Of a DNA stretch of 21,165 bases, positions 14,359 to 21,165 are shown one piece after another (the stretch's first letter is position 1; the number at the start of each line of letters is the position of its first letter). A model generated the notes under the pieces. That model saw only the letters and a list, made by a program, of their open reading frames with translations, was not told the origin of the DNA and searched no databases. Origin of the DNA: Promethearchaeota archaeon. GTDB lineage: Archaea > Asgardarchaeota > Lokiarchaeia > Sigynarchaeales > SOKP01. Both the position numbers and the translations under genes were made by a program. The DNA lies in NCBI GenBank assembly GCA_030605085.1, contig JAUWBH010000104.1, positions 1 to 21,165 of the forward strand, given 5' to 3'.

Positions 14359-15150
14359 TTATTTTCTATTCACATAATTCAAAAAAGCTTTAACAACCAT
14401 ATGAAATTTAGGATCAGGAACAACAGTAAGATGATCTCTGCCTTGAATTTGAAAATGGCAAGCCCCTGGAACCAACTTCGCGAATAACGCTTTATCGCCA
14501 GGTAAGAAATCATTAGAACCTACTACCGTCATTACTGGCACAGAAATCTTCTTAAGAATTTTTTTAGTGCGTCCTTGAGTTGTAAACATATCTTCTGGTT
14601 GTTGAACATAACTTGTCATTACAGCTGCTAAAGCCTTCAAATTAGCACCTGTAGACTCGGCAAATTTACGAAATTCTCGACCTATAAGATCTTTGACTTG
14701 ATCAATACTATCTGCCTTAAGCGCTTCCACTACAGATCCATACCTTATTGATGTTACTTGTTGATTACTTGGAGGTGGCAATACAAAACCTCCCAAAATC
14801 GCACAATTAACGCGTTTTGGTTCGCGTAATAGCAAATTCAGCGTAAGTCTGGAGTCCATAGAATAATCAAAGAAATTCGATTTCTCGATAGACAAATGGT
14901 CCATCAATTTAACAATATCTTCCATCATTTTAATACCATATTGAGCAGGATCTACGGGTTTATCGCTTTTTCCATGACCACGGCAATCCATCAGAATTAA
15001 TCGATGCTCATCCTTTAAAACCTTTATCCAATTTGGCATTCTCCAATTCATTTCAATATTTGCTGCAAATCCATGAATCATGAATAGATCATGACCTTTT
15101 CCTTCTATTTCATAATATATTTTAACTCCCTCGTTATCGAAATATGGCAT
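14359..15150 (-). CDS. Alpha/beta hydrolase with altered nucleophile elbow
   Basis: A 263-residue alpha/beta-hydrolase-fold protein. It has the oxyanion HG (26-27), DCRGHGKSDKP (55-65) and a likely triad of Ser97, Asp214 (GSNDFLPGD) and His240 (GRDHLTV). The nucleophile elbow, normally GYSMGG in this group, reads D95-Y-S97-M-D99-S, so both glycines of GxSxG are replaced by Asp. That should strain the tight turn and may reduce or alter activity. Otherwise length and motifs are standard for esterase or C-C hydrolase-like proteins, and the substrate is unknown. The ATG start is the first residue of the conserved MPYFDNEGVKIYYEIEGKG block, so it is well placed. Confidence 0.88.
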   Translation of the reverse strand: MPYFDNEGVKIYYEIEGKGHDLFMIHGFAANIEMNWRMPNWIKVLKDEHRLILMDCRGHGKSDKPVDPAQYGIKMMEDIVKLMDHLSIEKSNFFDYSMDSRLTLNLLLREPKRVNCAILGGFVLPPPSNQQVTSIRYGSVVEALKADSIDQVKDLIGREFRKFAESTGANLKALAAVMTSYVQQPEDMFTTQGRTKKILKKISVPVMTVVGSNDFLPGDKALFAKLVPGACHFQIQGRDHLTVVPDPKFHMVVKAFLNYVNRK

Positions 15151-15492
15151 GATTCTCTAACTCAATTCCATTTTATAGAAAAATATTTAATACTATTAAT
15201 AAAAATAACATCCCATTATTAAATTAATTTCCACTTTCTTATCACTGCTACAAATATGAAAAATTTAATCTATCGAGAGTTTTAGGTATAATATGTTAAA
15301 AATTAAATTAAAGAAGTGAAATATCCTCAAAAAATGACGAAATATGTCCATTAAAATTTTTTTTTAGACAATTAGGCTAAAAACTTATTTTAATAACTTT
15401 TCATGAGCATTTTTCCACAATTTTTCTTTAAATATAACGAATTGATCTTTTTTTCTAAACACAAATTTTTTAGAAAAAGAGTGGAATAAAGA
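15151..15492. promoter_or_regulatory. Divergent intergenic region with perfect 10-bp inverted repeat
   Basis: 342 bases between divergent genes. TTTTTCTAAA (15450-15459) and TTTAGAAAAA (15469-15478) form a perfect 10-bp inverted repeat with a 9-base spacer, 14 bases before the ATG at 15493. This is a possible operator or a 5'UTR hairpin covering the ribosome-binding area. No other structure recognised. Confidence 0.5.
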
Positions 15493-15909
15493 ATGGTATC
15501 GATTTTAAAATTAATAAAACAAATAAATATGGAAGTCTACATAGAACAATCACAAAATTCTTATCTTACTCAAGAAAAAAATGATGAAATCGATAATATT
15601 TTTAAATTAAAAGAATTAAACAAATATTTAGGACTCTCTGAGAAAGAATTTAAATTCAATATGTTTGAATTTAAACGGTACGATGTAACAGATTCAATTG
15701 ATGATGAAAAACTCTGTGAAAACTATTTGGCTTTTTGTACCAATTTTGAACTTGCGCCAGCCCCTGCAATTCTTCTAAATATATTCTTCCATAATCATTG
15801 CAGTAAAACTATTAAAATAATCGGATCTGAAATTAATCAGCATTTTGACGATTTAATTGAATATGTTACTGAACAGATAACGATGGCGATGAGCACATTT
15901 TTTGATTAA
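15493..15909 (+). CDS. Hypothetical protein, 138 residues
   Basis: A soluble acidic protein, probably all-helical, with no recognised family or motif. Residues 20-70 are rich in Lys/Glu/Phe (KELNKYLGLSEKEFKFNMFEFKRYD). Residues 80-105 are more hydrophobic (FELAPAPAILLNIFFHNHC) and the end is amphipathic. The ATG lies 14 bases after a perfect inverted repeat and has no strong SD (GTGGAATAAAG). Convergent with the RHH paralogue pair downstream, so it is probably an independent unit. Confidence 0.5.
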   Translation: MVSILKLIKQINMEVYIEQSQNSYLTQEKNDEIDNIFKLKELNKYLGLSEKEFKFNMFEFKRYDVTDSIDDEKLCENYLAFCTNFELAPAPAILLNIFFHNHCSKTIKIIGSEINQHFDDLIEYVTEQITMAMSTFFD

Positions 15910-15998
15910 ATACTTTCATTAACTATACGGTTTAAAGATTCTTGCTAGATTATCAAATAAAATTAAATCCTTCACTAAACAATCTCTTGAATCATACG

Positions 15999-16901
15999 TT
16001 ATTGTCTCCACATTTCTTCAAGCAAGTCCGCTAATTTCTCTTTTACTAATGTAATCTCTATATTAAAATAATTTCTTGCGACATTAATTAAAAAATGAAT
16101 GTAATCCTTCGAAATTTTCGGTTTTATCTCTCTAATCTGTAAAATTGCATCTTTAAGTGACAAGGGTATTTCTTTGTCATGTTTTTCAACAAATTTGTAT
16201 ATTTTATATGATAGCGTATAAATTTCTTTTAATGCATCTCTCAATTCAATTAAAGAAGTAAGAGAATCACCTTCTTTATAAAATCTTTTTACTATTTCTC
16301 CCTCTATTTTTAATTTGTCAATTTTAATTATTTCCTTGCCCTTTCCCTTTATCTCTCTATCAGTTAATGTTATACAATCTCCATCAATATTCTTATTATT
16401 TTTATAATCCTCATTAGTTCTAATCAAAATGTTATTATTATCGAAGGTTTTTAGAAATATAAACTCAAAAAAATTTTCTAAAATTTGTTTTAAATGTTCT
16501 ATTTTTTTCTCTATTAGAATTAAAATTTTTTTCTTAAAAAAACACCCCCAAATAGCATAGATCATTACTTCTTTTTCAATATTCATCTTTAAGACATCTA
16601 TATCTTGAGGTTTTAATCCAATAAGGGATTCTATTTTAGGCTCTAATGAACTATAATCTACTTTTTGATTAAATTTTGCTAATCCTGGATTCTTCTCTAT
16701 TCGTTCTATAGAATATTGTTGCAAAACATGAAGTATAAGTTGGGAAGCAAGAGAGAAACCCCATTCGGGGTACCTCTTTCTTAAGTCGTCGTAAAAATCG
16801 TATAATTGCACAGGTAACTTCAATGCCTTGTATTCTTTTTTTCTAATCTTATGTTTTTTCTCTTCTTCTTCGTCTTCGTCTTCCCCTTTATTTTTAGACA
16901 T
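15999..16901 (-). CDS. RHH-like DNA-binding protein, family A paralogue 2
   Basis: A 300-residue protein. An acidic then basic N-terminal tail (DEDEEEEKKHKIRKKEYK) leads into a ribbon-helix-helix-like segment at residues 24-75: a short beta strand (KALKLPVQLYDFYDDLRKRY), a helix, the signature PEWGFSLASQLILHVLQQY and a second helix. The larger C-terminal part (about 120-300) is a helical domain shared with the proteins at 17099-17986 and 4980-5780. Its landmarks are FFKKKILILIEKKIEHLKQ, FYKEGDSLTSLIELRDALKEIY and YIHFLINVARNYFNIEI...LADLLEEMW. Dimeric DNA binding through the RHH is likely by analogy. The C-terminal role is unknown. It is in tandem with its paralogue, 197 bases apart, and so may have its own promoter, where an 8-4-8 palindrome lies at 16938-16957. 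Confidence 0.75.
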   Translation of the reverse strand: MSKNKGEDEDEEEEKKHKIRKKEYKALKLPVQLYDFYDDLRKRYPEWGFSLASQLILHVLQQYSIERIEKNPGLAKFNQKVDYSSLEPKIESLIGLKPQDIDVLKMNIEKEVMIYAIWGCFFKKKILILIEKKIEHLKQILENFFEFIFLKTFDNNNILIRTNEDYKNNKNIDGDCITLTDREIKGKGKEIIKIDKLKIEGEIVKRFYKEGDSLTSLIELRDALKEIYTLSYKIYKFVEKHDKEIPLSLKDAILQIREIKPKISKDYIHFLINVARNYFNIEITLVKEKLADLLEEMWRQ

Positions 16902-16937
16902 TTTTAATCAAAATTTTAGCTTTTAAATAAATAAGAG

Positions 16938-16957
16938 AAATTTATCTGTATAAATTT
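16938..16957. promoter_or_regulatory. Palindrome upstream of RHH paralogue 2
   Basis: AAATTTAT-CTGT-ATAAATTT is a perfect 8-bp inverted repeat with a 4-base spacer, about 37 bases upstream of the start at 16901. The position and AT content suit a TATA/operator region. It may be an autoregulatory site, but AT-rich palindromes arise easily by chance. Confidence 0.35.
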
Positions 16958-17098
16958 TGCCGAATTTCTAAATAAAAAGATTGAAATACGCCTTCAAACG
17001 ATATGTAAAAATTTCTGTTCTCTTCTAATTGATTAATCCCAAACTATTGGTATCGGTGTAATAAACATTCATTTTTTAAAGTTTCTCTGAGATTTAAA

Positions 17099-17986
17099 TT
17101 AGACTCCCCACATTTCTGTAAGCAACTCAGCTAGTTTATCTGGTACTGATGTGATATCTGTAATAAAATAGTTTCTTGTAACCTCCATTAAAAAATTAAA
17201 GTTATTCTTGACATCTAAAGAAGTACTCTCTTTTAAATCCTTGATTACTTTTTTAGGAGATAATGGTTTTGGACTTTCAAGACTTTCGTTATATTCAAAT
17301 AATTTATGAGTAACCTTATAAATTTCTCTTATTTTATCTCTTAGTTCAATTAAGCCAGTAAGCAAATCAACTTCTTTATAGAATTTATTAACTATTCCGT
17401 CCTCGATATTTAAATCGTTAGTATCAAATATATTTTTCCAATCTTCTTTTTTATCTTTATATGTTTTTAATATTATATAGTTTTCATATAAAACCTTGTT
17501 TTTCTCGTAATCTCCTTTATTTAGTATAAAAATGTTATGAATAAAGGTTTTATGAAAGATAAAATCGAAAAAATTAATTATTGCATTTTTTAAATGTGTT
17601 ATTCCCTGCTCTATTAGTATCAAGACTTTTTTCTTAAAAAAACAACTCCGAATAATGTATTTAATCACTTCTGGCTCTATATTGCTCTTTATACCTTTTA
17701 AATCATGAAGCTTAAACCCAATTATAGATTCGATTTTTGTTTCTAACGAAATATCTTCTACTTTTTGAAATTTTGCTAAACTATGATCTTTTTCTATTTG
17801 TTCCATAGCGTATCGTTGCAAGACATGAAGTATAAGTTGAGTTGCTAAAGAAAATCCCCACTCGGGATATCTTTGTCTTAATTTATCGTAAAAATTGTAT
17901 AATGACATTGATAATTTCAATGACTTGTATTCTTTCTTAGGCGCGGATTTTTTCTCTTGTTCTTCTTTTTTGTAATCTTTTGGCAT
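17099..17986 (-). CDS. RHH-like DNA-binding protein, family A paralogue 3
   Basis: A 295-residue tandem paralogue of the preceding gene. The RHH-like segment is the best conserved part: KKEYKSLKLSMSLYNFYDKL followed by RQRYPEWGFSLATQLILHVLQRY (about residues 17-60), with roughly two thirds of positions identical between the two. The C-terminal helical domain has diverged more but keeps FFKKKVLILIEQGITHLKNA, FYKEVDLLTGLIELRDKIREIY, NFNFLMEVTRNYF and a terminal LAELLTEMWG. The start at 17986 is an ATG followed by a Lys/Glu-rich tail. It is divergent from the TFB paralogue, and the shared region holds an 18-bp inverted repeat that could be its operator. Confidence 0.75.
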   Translation of the reverse strand: MPKDYKKEEQEKKSAPKKEYKSLKLSMSLYNFYDKLRQRYPEWGFSLATQLILHVLQRYAMEQIEKDHSLAKFQKVEDISLETKIESIIGFKLHDLKGIKSNIEPEVIKYIIRSCFFKKKVLILIEQGITHLKNAIINFFDFIFHKTFIHNIFILNKGDYEKNKVLYENYIILKTYKDKKEDWKNIFDTNDLNIEDGIVNKFYKEVDLLTGLIELRDKIREIYKVTHKLFEYNESLESPKPLSPKKVIKDLKESTSLDVKNNFNFLMEVTRNYFITDITSVPDKLAELLTEMWGV

Positions 17987-18056
17987 TTTTAATTTTTAAT
18001 TTAGTTTTAAGTTTCTTTATAATTATTATATATTTTTTATTATAAAAATTTGTTGC

Positions 18057-18157
18057 AAAAATGGTGCAAAAATGCACCTTTTTTTCCGATATATTTAAAT
18101 ATAAATAATAAAATATAAATAATAAAAGAAAAATGGTTACATTTTTGCACCATTTTT
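18057..18157. promoter_or_regulatory. Divergent promoter flanked by an 18-bp inverted repeat
   Basis: AAAAATGGTGCAAAAATG (18057-18074) and its exact reverse complement (18140-18157) flank an AT-rich core with TATA-like ATATATTTAAAT (18090-18101). The first arm also holds a local palindrome, GGTGCA-AAAA-TGCACC (18063-18078). The position between a DNA-binding RHH gene and a TFB gene makes it a strong operator candidate. The core itself contains a short tandem duplication of AAATATAAATAATA. Confidence 0.6.
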
Positions 18158-18263
18158 TCGTTGGGTTTTTATAAGTTATATTAGACACTTAAGAACGATA
18201 AGGTCCTCTAAATTTTACTTTTTAAAGATTGAAGAAAATAATGGTTAGGAGGTAAAGTAAAGT

Positions 18264-19331
18264 ATGAAATCGTTGAGAGAAACATGTAATTACGATTTAG
18301 ATTTAGAATTCTGCCCAGAGTGCAAAGGAGAAATTATTAAATCTAGTTTTGAGATAACTTGTAAGTCATGTGGACTAGTTTTAGGTGCGGTTTTAGAACA
18401 TAATTCGTATATATTTGACGATAAGATTATTAAACCTAATTTTAACAAACAATATGTAGCGTTAGGAGATCGGACGGATTTTATTGGAAGTTTAGGCACT
18501 TTTATTGGTTATGAAAATTCAAAATACTTAAGAGATAAATCCGGGAAGCTCTTACCTCCAGAAGAGCAAAAATTATATCGAAGATTAAAAAAGAATTATT
18601 CGCACTTGATACGCATTAAAAATCACGAAACCGAATATAGAGTTTTAAACGTCTTAAGTGAACTCTCCCTTTATCTGAATCTTAATAAAAATATTCGAAA
18701 TATGGCAGCATATTATTACAAGAAAATAATAAAAAACGAAAAAAAAGTTATTAACAACATTTCATTAATAGCATTTTGCATATTTTACGCTGCAAGGAAA
18801 GAGAACCATAACGCCCCTATTTCAATTAAAGAAATTTCAGAAGCTTTTCAAAAATACGGACATAGGGTCAATGCGAGACTTATATTAAGGGACGCACTTA
18901 AATATAAACATCATTTATCGAACAATTCAATACCACATATGAGCGAGCACTACATTATAAGATTAGTCAGCGATGTAATTAATTACAATGGATTAGAAAA
19001 AAGATTAGAAAAGAAAGGAAGTACAATGTCGAAAAAGGACTATCAAATGAACCTAATAAAGAAATGCCAGGAAATTCTCAAAAGTTTACCTATGAGCCTT
19101 AGAGGTGGTAGAAATCCGTTCATAATGGCTGGAGGGACATTATATACGGCAGATGTACTCTTAGCAAAAGAATTTAATCATAAACCGATTTTAACGCAAA
19201 AGTTTATATCTGAATCGACTAAAATAGCAGAATATTCAATAAGAGATCATTATATTAAATTGTTCAAACCTGTATTTGTTAATAGTTTTGTAGAGGAAAG
19301 AAAGCTCATTAATGATGAAAAAAATATTTGA
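18264..19331 (+). CDS. Divergent TFB (archaeal TFIIB) paralogue
   Basis: A 355-residue transcription initiation factor of the TFB family. The N-terminal zinc ribbon has Cys17, Cys20, Cys33 and Cys36 (CPEC...CKSCG). A B-reader/B-linker-like region follows, GDRTDFIGSLGTFIGYENSKY...DKSGKLLPPEEQKLYRRLKK (about residues 68-110), which is the most family-typical stretch. Two cyclin-like repeats cover residues 115-210 and 225-345. They are diverged and Lys/Asn-rich, so this is probably not the housekeeping TFB but an alternative factor that directs RNA polymerase to a subset of promoters. The ATG has a strong SD (GGAGGT, 18248-18253). Divergent from the RHH gene, sharing the inverted-repeat region. 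Confidence 0.9.
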   Translation: MKSLRETCNYDLDLEFCPECKGEIIKSSFEITCKSCGLVLGAVLEHNSYIFDDKIIKPNFNKQYVALGDRTDFIGSLGTFIGYENSKYLRDKSGKLLPPEEQKLYRRLKKNYSHLIRIKNHETEYRVLNVLSELSLYLNLNKNIRNMAAYYYKKIIKNEKKVINNISLIAFCIFYAARKENHNAPISIKEISEAFQKYGHRVNARLILRDALKYKHHLSNNSIPHMSEHYIIRLVSDVINYNGLEKRLEKKGSTMSKKDYQMNLIKKCQEILKSLPMSLRGGRNPFIMAGGTLYTADVLLAKEFNHKPILTQKFISESTKIAEYSIRDHYIKLFKPVFVNSFVEERKLINDEKNI

Positions 19332-19356
19332 AATGAATTTGAGAAAACAGCTTTGT

Positions 19357-20100
19357 TCACCCACCAATCTTATTAGTTTTTTTCTTGTTACATCTTGAAC
19401 ATAGAATTTGTAGATTTGCAACTGAATTTGCTCCCCCTAAACTGTAAGGTATAATATGATGGTATTGAAGGTCTTCTTTACTTCCACATTCTATACAACA
19501 TCCACTATCCCGCTTCCACACTTTTTCTTTTACATTTTTTTGAATATGTCTCGGCTTACCATTAATTTTCGCTCCACAATATTTACAATATATTGAATCA
19601 CAATCTATTTTCTTATTACAGAAAAGACATAAAAGCGTGTTTATATCCTCTGAATTAAAACCTCCTTGCAAATTTGAAAGTGCTTGTGAAAAAAGATCAA
19701 CTTCATTAAAGCAATCACGGCAAATGTTTTGAAATCTTTTTTCTTTTTGATACAAATAATTAAGTGCTGATTTCAATTTAGTTGAAATTGTTTTAATTAC
19801 TGAATCTTTTTCCTCTTTACTAAAATGTTGCGCTGGTTTTAAGGATTTTTTAGACTTAAGATTTTCTATTTCCCAGGCTGTTCTTTGAGTAATAGCGGCA
19901 ATCATAATTTTAATAGGTATACTATTAACTTTTTTGTCGCAATGACTACAATATGTAGTGAGTCTTTCTTTCCTTTTTAATATCTCTCCAGGATTTAATT
20001 TAGGGGTGATTAAAAAGTATCCACATTGTTTACACCTCAGATTTTCACCCTTTCTTAGATCAATATTATTATTACAAATTTCGCAGTAATAATATACCAT
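19357..20100 (-). CDS. Zinc-ribbon HNH endonuclease
   Basis: A 247-residue protein. At the N-terminus is a zinc ribbon (Cys6, Cys9, Cys23, Cys26), then a second set of cysteines split by a helical insertion (Cys51, Cys54, Cys127, Cys130), then a double-CxxC ribbon (Cys158, Cys161, Cys172, Cys175). The C-terminal HNH nuclease spans residues 190-245: VWKRDSGCCIECG, the catalytic pair His214-His215 in LQYHHIIPYSLGG, the Asn229 region (SVANLQILC) and the structural Cys202/205/234/237. It should cut or nick DNA with a metal ion. Whether it is a restriction, mobile-element or repair enzyme is not shown. It is convergent with the TFB gene. The start MVYYYCEICN coincides with the first zinc knuckle. 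Confidence 0.88.
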   Translation of the reverse strand: MVYYYCEICNNNIDLRKGENLRCKQCGYFLITPKLNPGEILKRKERLTTYCSHCDKKVNSIPIKIMIAAITQRTAWEIENLKSKKSLKPAQHFSKEEKDSVIKTISTKLKSALNYLYQKEKRFQNICRDCFNEVDLFSQALSNLQGGFNSEDINTLLCLFCNKKIDCDSIYCKYCGAKINGKPRHIQKNVKEKVWKRDSGCCIECGSKEDLQYHHIIPYSLGGANSVANLQILCSRCNKKKTNKIGG

Positions 20101-20184
20101 TTGGAAGATTTAAGATATATTTTTATGATTTCAAACATCTAGAGAAAATTCGTCTAAATAAATATTATGTATTCGAAACTATAA

Positions 20185-20454
20185 TTACCCCCAATCACTT
20201 CTGTATCCTGTTCCTCCAGTTGGCCACGTAAAAATTATCGCATCTTCTTCACATATGTACCAACAAGCACCACATTCCATGCATTTTTCCAAACTTTTAA
20301 TTTTTGCTTTTTTATTCACTATCTCAAAACAGCTCGCTAAACACACATTTACACAATTCGCACATCCTACGCATTTTTCTTCTTTAATCTTTATGAATTC
20401 ACCTGTCCCTTCCACCCATTCAACTCCTGGAAACTCCTTGAAAGTTTTAACCAT
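20185..20454 (-). CDS. 2x[4Fe-4S] ferredoxin, FixX-like
   Basis: An 89-residue ferredoxin with two complete cluster motifs: Cys28-x2-Cys31-x2-Cys34-x3-Cys38 and Cys58-x2-Cys61-x2-Cys64-x3-Cys68. The N-terminal EFPGVEWVEGTGEFIKIKEEKC and the terminal WPTGGTGYRSDWG are typical of ferredoxins encoded next to FixC/geranylgeranyl-reductase-type flavoproteins. The upstream gene, only 18 bases away, is such a flavoprotein, so the two are almost certainly co-transcribed. The ferredoxin probably donates electrons to the FAD for reduction of isoprenoid double bonds, or passes them to a quinone-type acceptor. Cytoplasmic or membrane-peripheral. Confidence 0.93.
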   Translation of the reverse strand: MVKTFKEFPGVEWVEGTGEFIKIKEEKCVGCANCVNVCLASCFEIVNKKAKIKSLEKCMECGACWYICEEDAIIFTWPTGGTGYRSDWG

Positions 20455-20472
20455 ATTAAATCACACTTTTCA

Positions 20473-21165
20473 TTAACTGTACTTTAAAAATTTAATTGAT
20501 TGTATATTAAAAATTGAAGGATCTGCGCGATCTACGAAAGCTATCATTTTTTTACTTAAACGTTCTGTTAATGGGTTTAACAATTTTATCAAATTTAAAT
20601 ATATCGGTTCAAAGATTGGTAGCGTTTTCCTTAATAGTGTATTTGCCGAGTTAGAAAGAGGAATTAATACAATAGCAAGGATTTTTTTTAATCGTCTAAA
20701 AAATTTAACAAAATTATTCATAAAATTTACGAAACTCAGAAAAATCGATTCCCCAAATTTCTGTTTTTTTGATGAAATAATTCTACGACCTCTTTTTCCA
20801 TAATAATCATAACTCTCGTGCAACCAATTTTGATAATATCTGAAATACATTAAAATCCATTTTGTTATAATTGTTGGATCTTCGTTTAAGTATGAAAGAA
20901 GAATTTTAAGCAATGGAGAAGTAAAGTGACTCAACGAACCGAGACCCCAACCATCGTGTATATACTTTTTCAATTTTTTTAGATTATGTTCCGCTTGAGC
21001 TATGCGTAAATTATATCTATTTTTACCTGAGATAGACCATTGAATTATCGGATGGGTTTTTATTTTTTCATCGTACTTTTCTAAAAAAGATTTTGAGGTA
21101 TCGTTTGCATGTATCGCAGCAATCGACACATCAGCGGCAATTTCGGCAAAAAACCATGCTGCGGG
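20473..21165 (-). CDS. C-terminal part of a FixC / geranylgeranyl-reductase-type flavoprotein (gene continues past window)
   Basis: The frame is open to the window end. It starts inside the domain as PAAWFFAEIAADVSIAAIHANDTSKSFLEKYDEK, the helix after the FAD-contacting GDAAG motif of this family, so GTG 21129 is not the true start. The rest (WSISGKNRYNLRIAQ and onward, about 231 residues in the window) is the helical C-terminal domain. It is long and Lys-rich near residues 130-170, more extended than in many archaeal enzymes. Together with the following ferredoxin it suggests reduction of polyprenyl lipid double bonds (archaeal membrane lipid saturation) or ETF:quinone-type electron transfer. 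The FAD-binding half is outside the window, so the family call rests on this partial region and on gene order. Confidence 0.7.
   Translation of the reverse strand, partial: PAAWFFAEIAADVSIAAIHANDTSKSFLEKYDEKIKTHPIIQWSISGKNRYNLRIAQAEHNLKKLKKYIHDGWGLGSLSHFTSPLLKILLSYLNEDPTIITKWILMYFRYYQNWLHESYDYYGKRGRRIISSKKQKFGESIFLSFVNFMNNFVKFFRRLKKILAIVLIPLSNSANTLLRKTLPIFEPIYLNLIKLLNPLTERLSKKMIAFVDRADPSIFNIQSIKFLKYS

Noticed and set aside
17937..18188. 83-codon minus-strand frame upstream of the RHH gene
   Set aside because: It overlaps the start of the convincing RHH gene in another frame and covers the inverted-repeat promoter; its composition is that of AT-rich non-coding DNA.

Overview
This AT-rich window reads as archaeal and most likely Asgard (Lokiarchaeia-like). 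The 23S rRNA is archaeal in its conserved blocks and has a strongly enlarged helix 98/ES39 region, as described for Asgard archaea. There is a divergent TFB (TFIIB) paralogue, SD motifs of the GGTGA/GGAGGT type, TATA-rich promoters and many lineage-specific small membrane proteins. The assignment is inferred from these traits; no database was consulted.

Layout. 1-~1462: 3' half of a 23S rRNA gene (domains IV-VI). It carries three extra segments exactly in normally invariant core sequence: ~33 nt at the H69/H71 junction, ~96 nt before the H89/PTC segment, and ~30 nt beside the catalytic A2451 equivalent. Each can form hairpins, and they look like mini-introns or very unusual insertions. 1463-2700: a complex non-coding stretch with a decayed TnpB 3' end and its right-end hairpin on the minus strand, a cluster of hairpins, two copies of a 20-bp repeat, a 64-aa zinc-ribbon ORF and a second, isolated copy of the sarcin-ricin-loop region of the 23S. 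2698-7746: membrane proteins, an SDR dehydrogenase, a small Cys-rich (DUF6011-like) protein, a member of a three-copy lineage-specific family, a 7-TM protein and a conserved hypothetical. 7808-15150: two radical SAM proteins (one frameshifted), an aminotransferase divergent from an iron-type alcohol dehydrogenase, a small ORF with an elaborate leader, and an alpha/beta hydrolase with an altered nucleophile elbow. 15493-19331: two tandem RHH-domain paralogues facing a divergent TFB paralogue across a region with an 18-bp inverted repeat. 19357-21165 (minus): a zinc-ribbon/HNH nuclease, then a 2x[4Fe-4S] ferredoxin encoded just downstream of the C-terminal part of a flavoprotein of the geranylgeranyl-reductase/FixC type.

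Working connections. The flavoprotein and ferredoxin look like an electron-transfer pair. The RHH pair and the TFB may form a regulatory island with a shared operator. The metabolic genes (SDR, Fe-ADH, aminotransferase) appear to be single transcription units. The most unusual material is the rRNA core insertions, the duplicated sarcin-ricin element and the three-member RHH-linked family.
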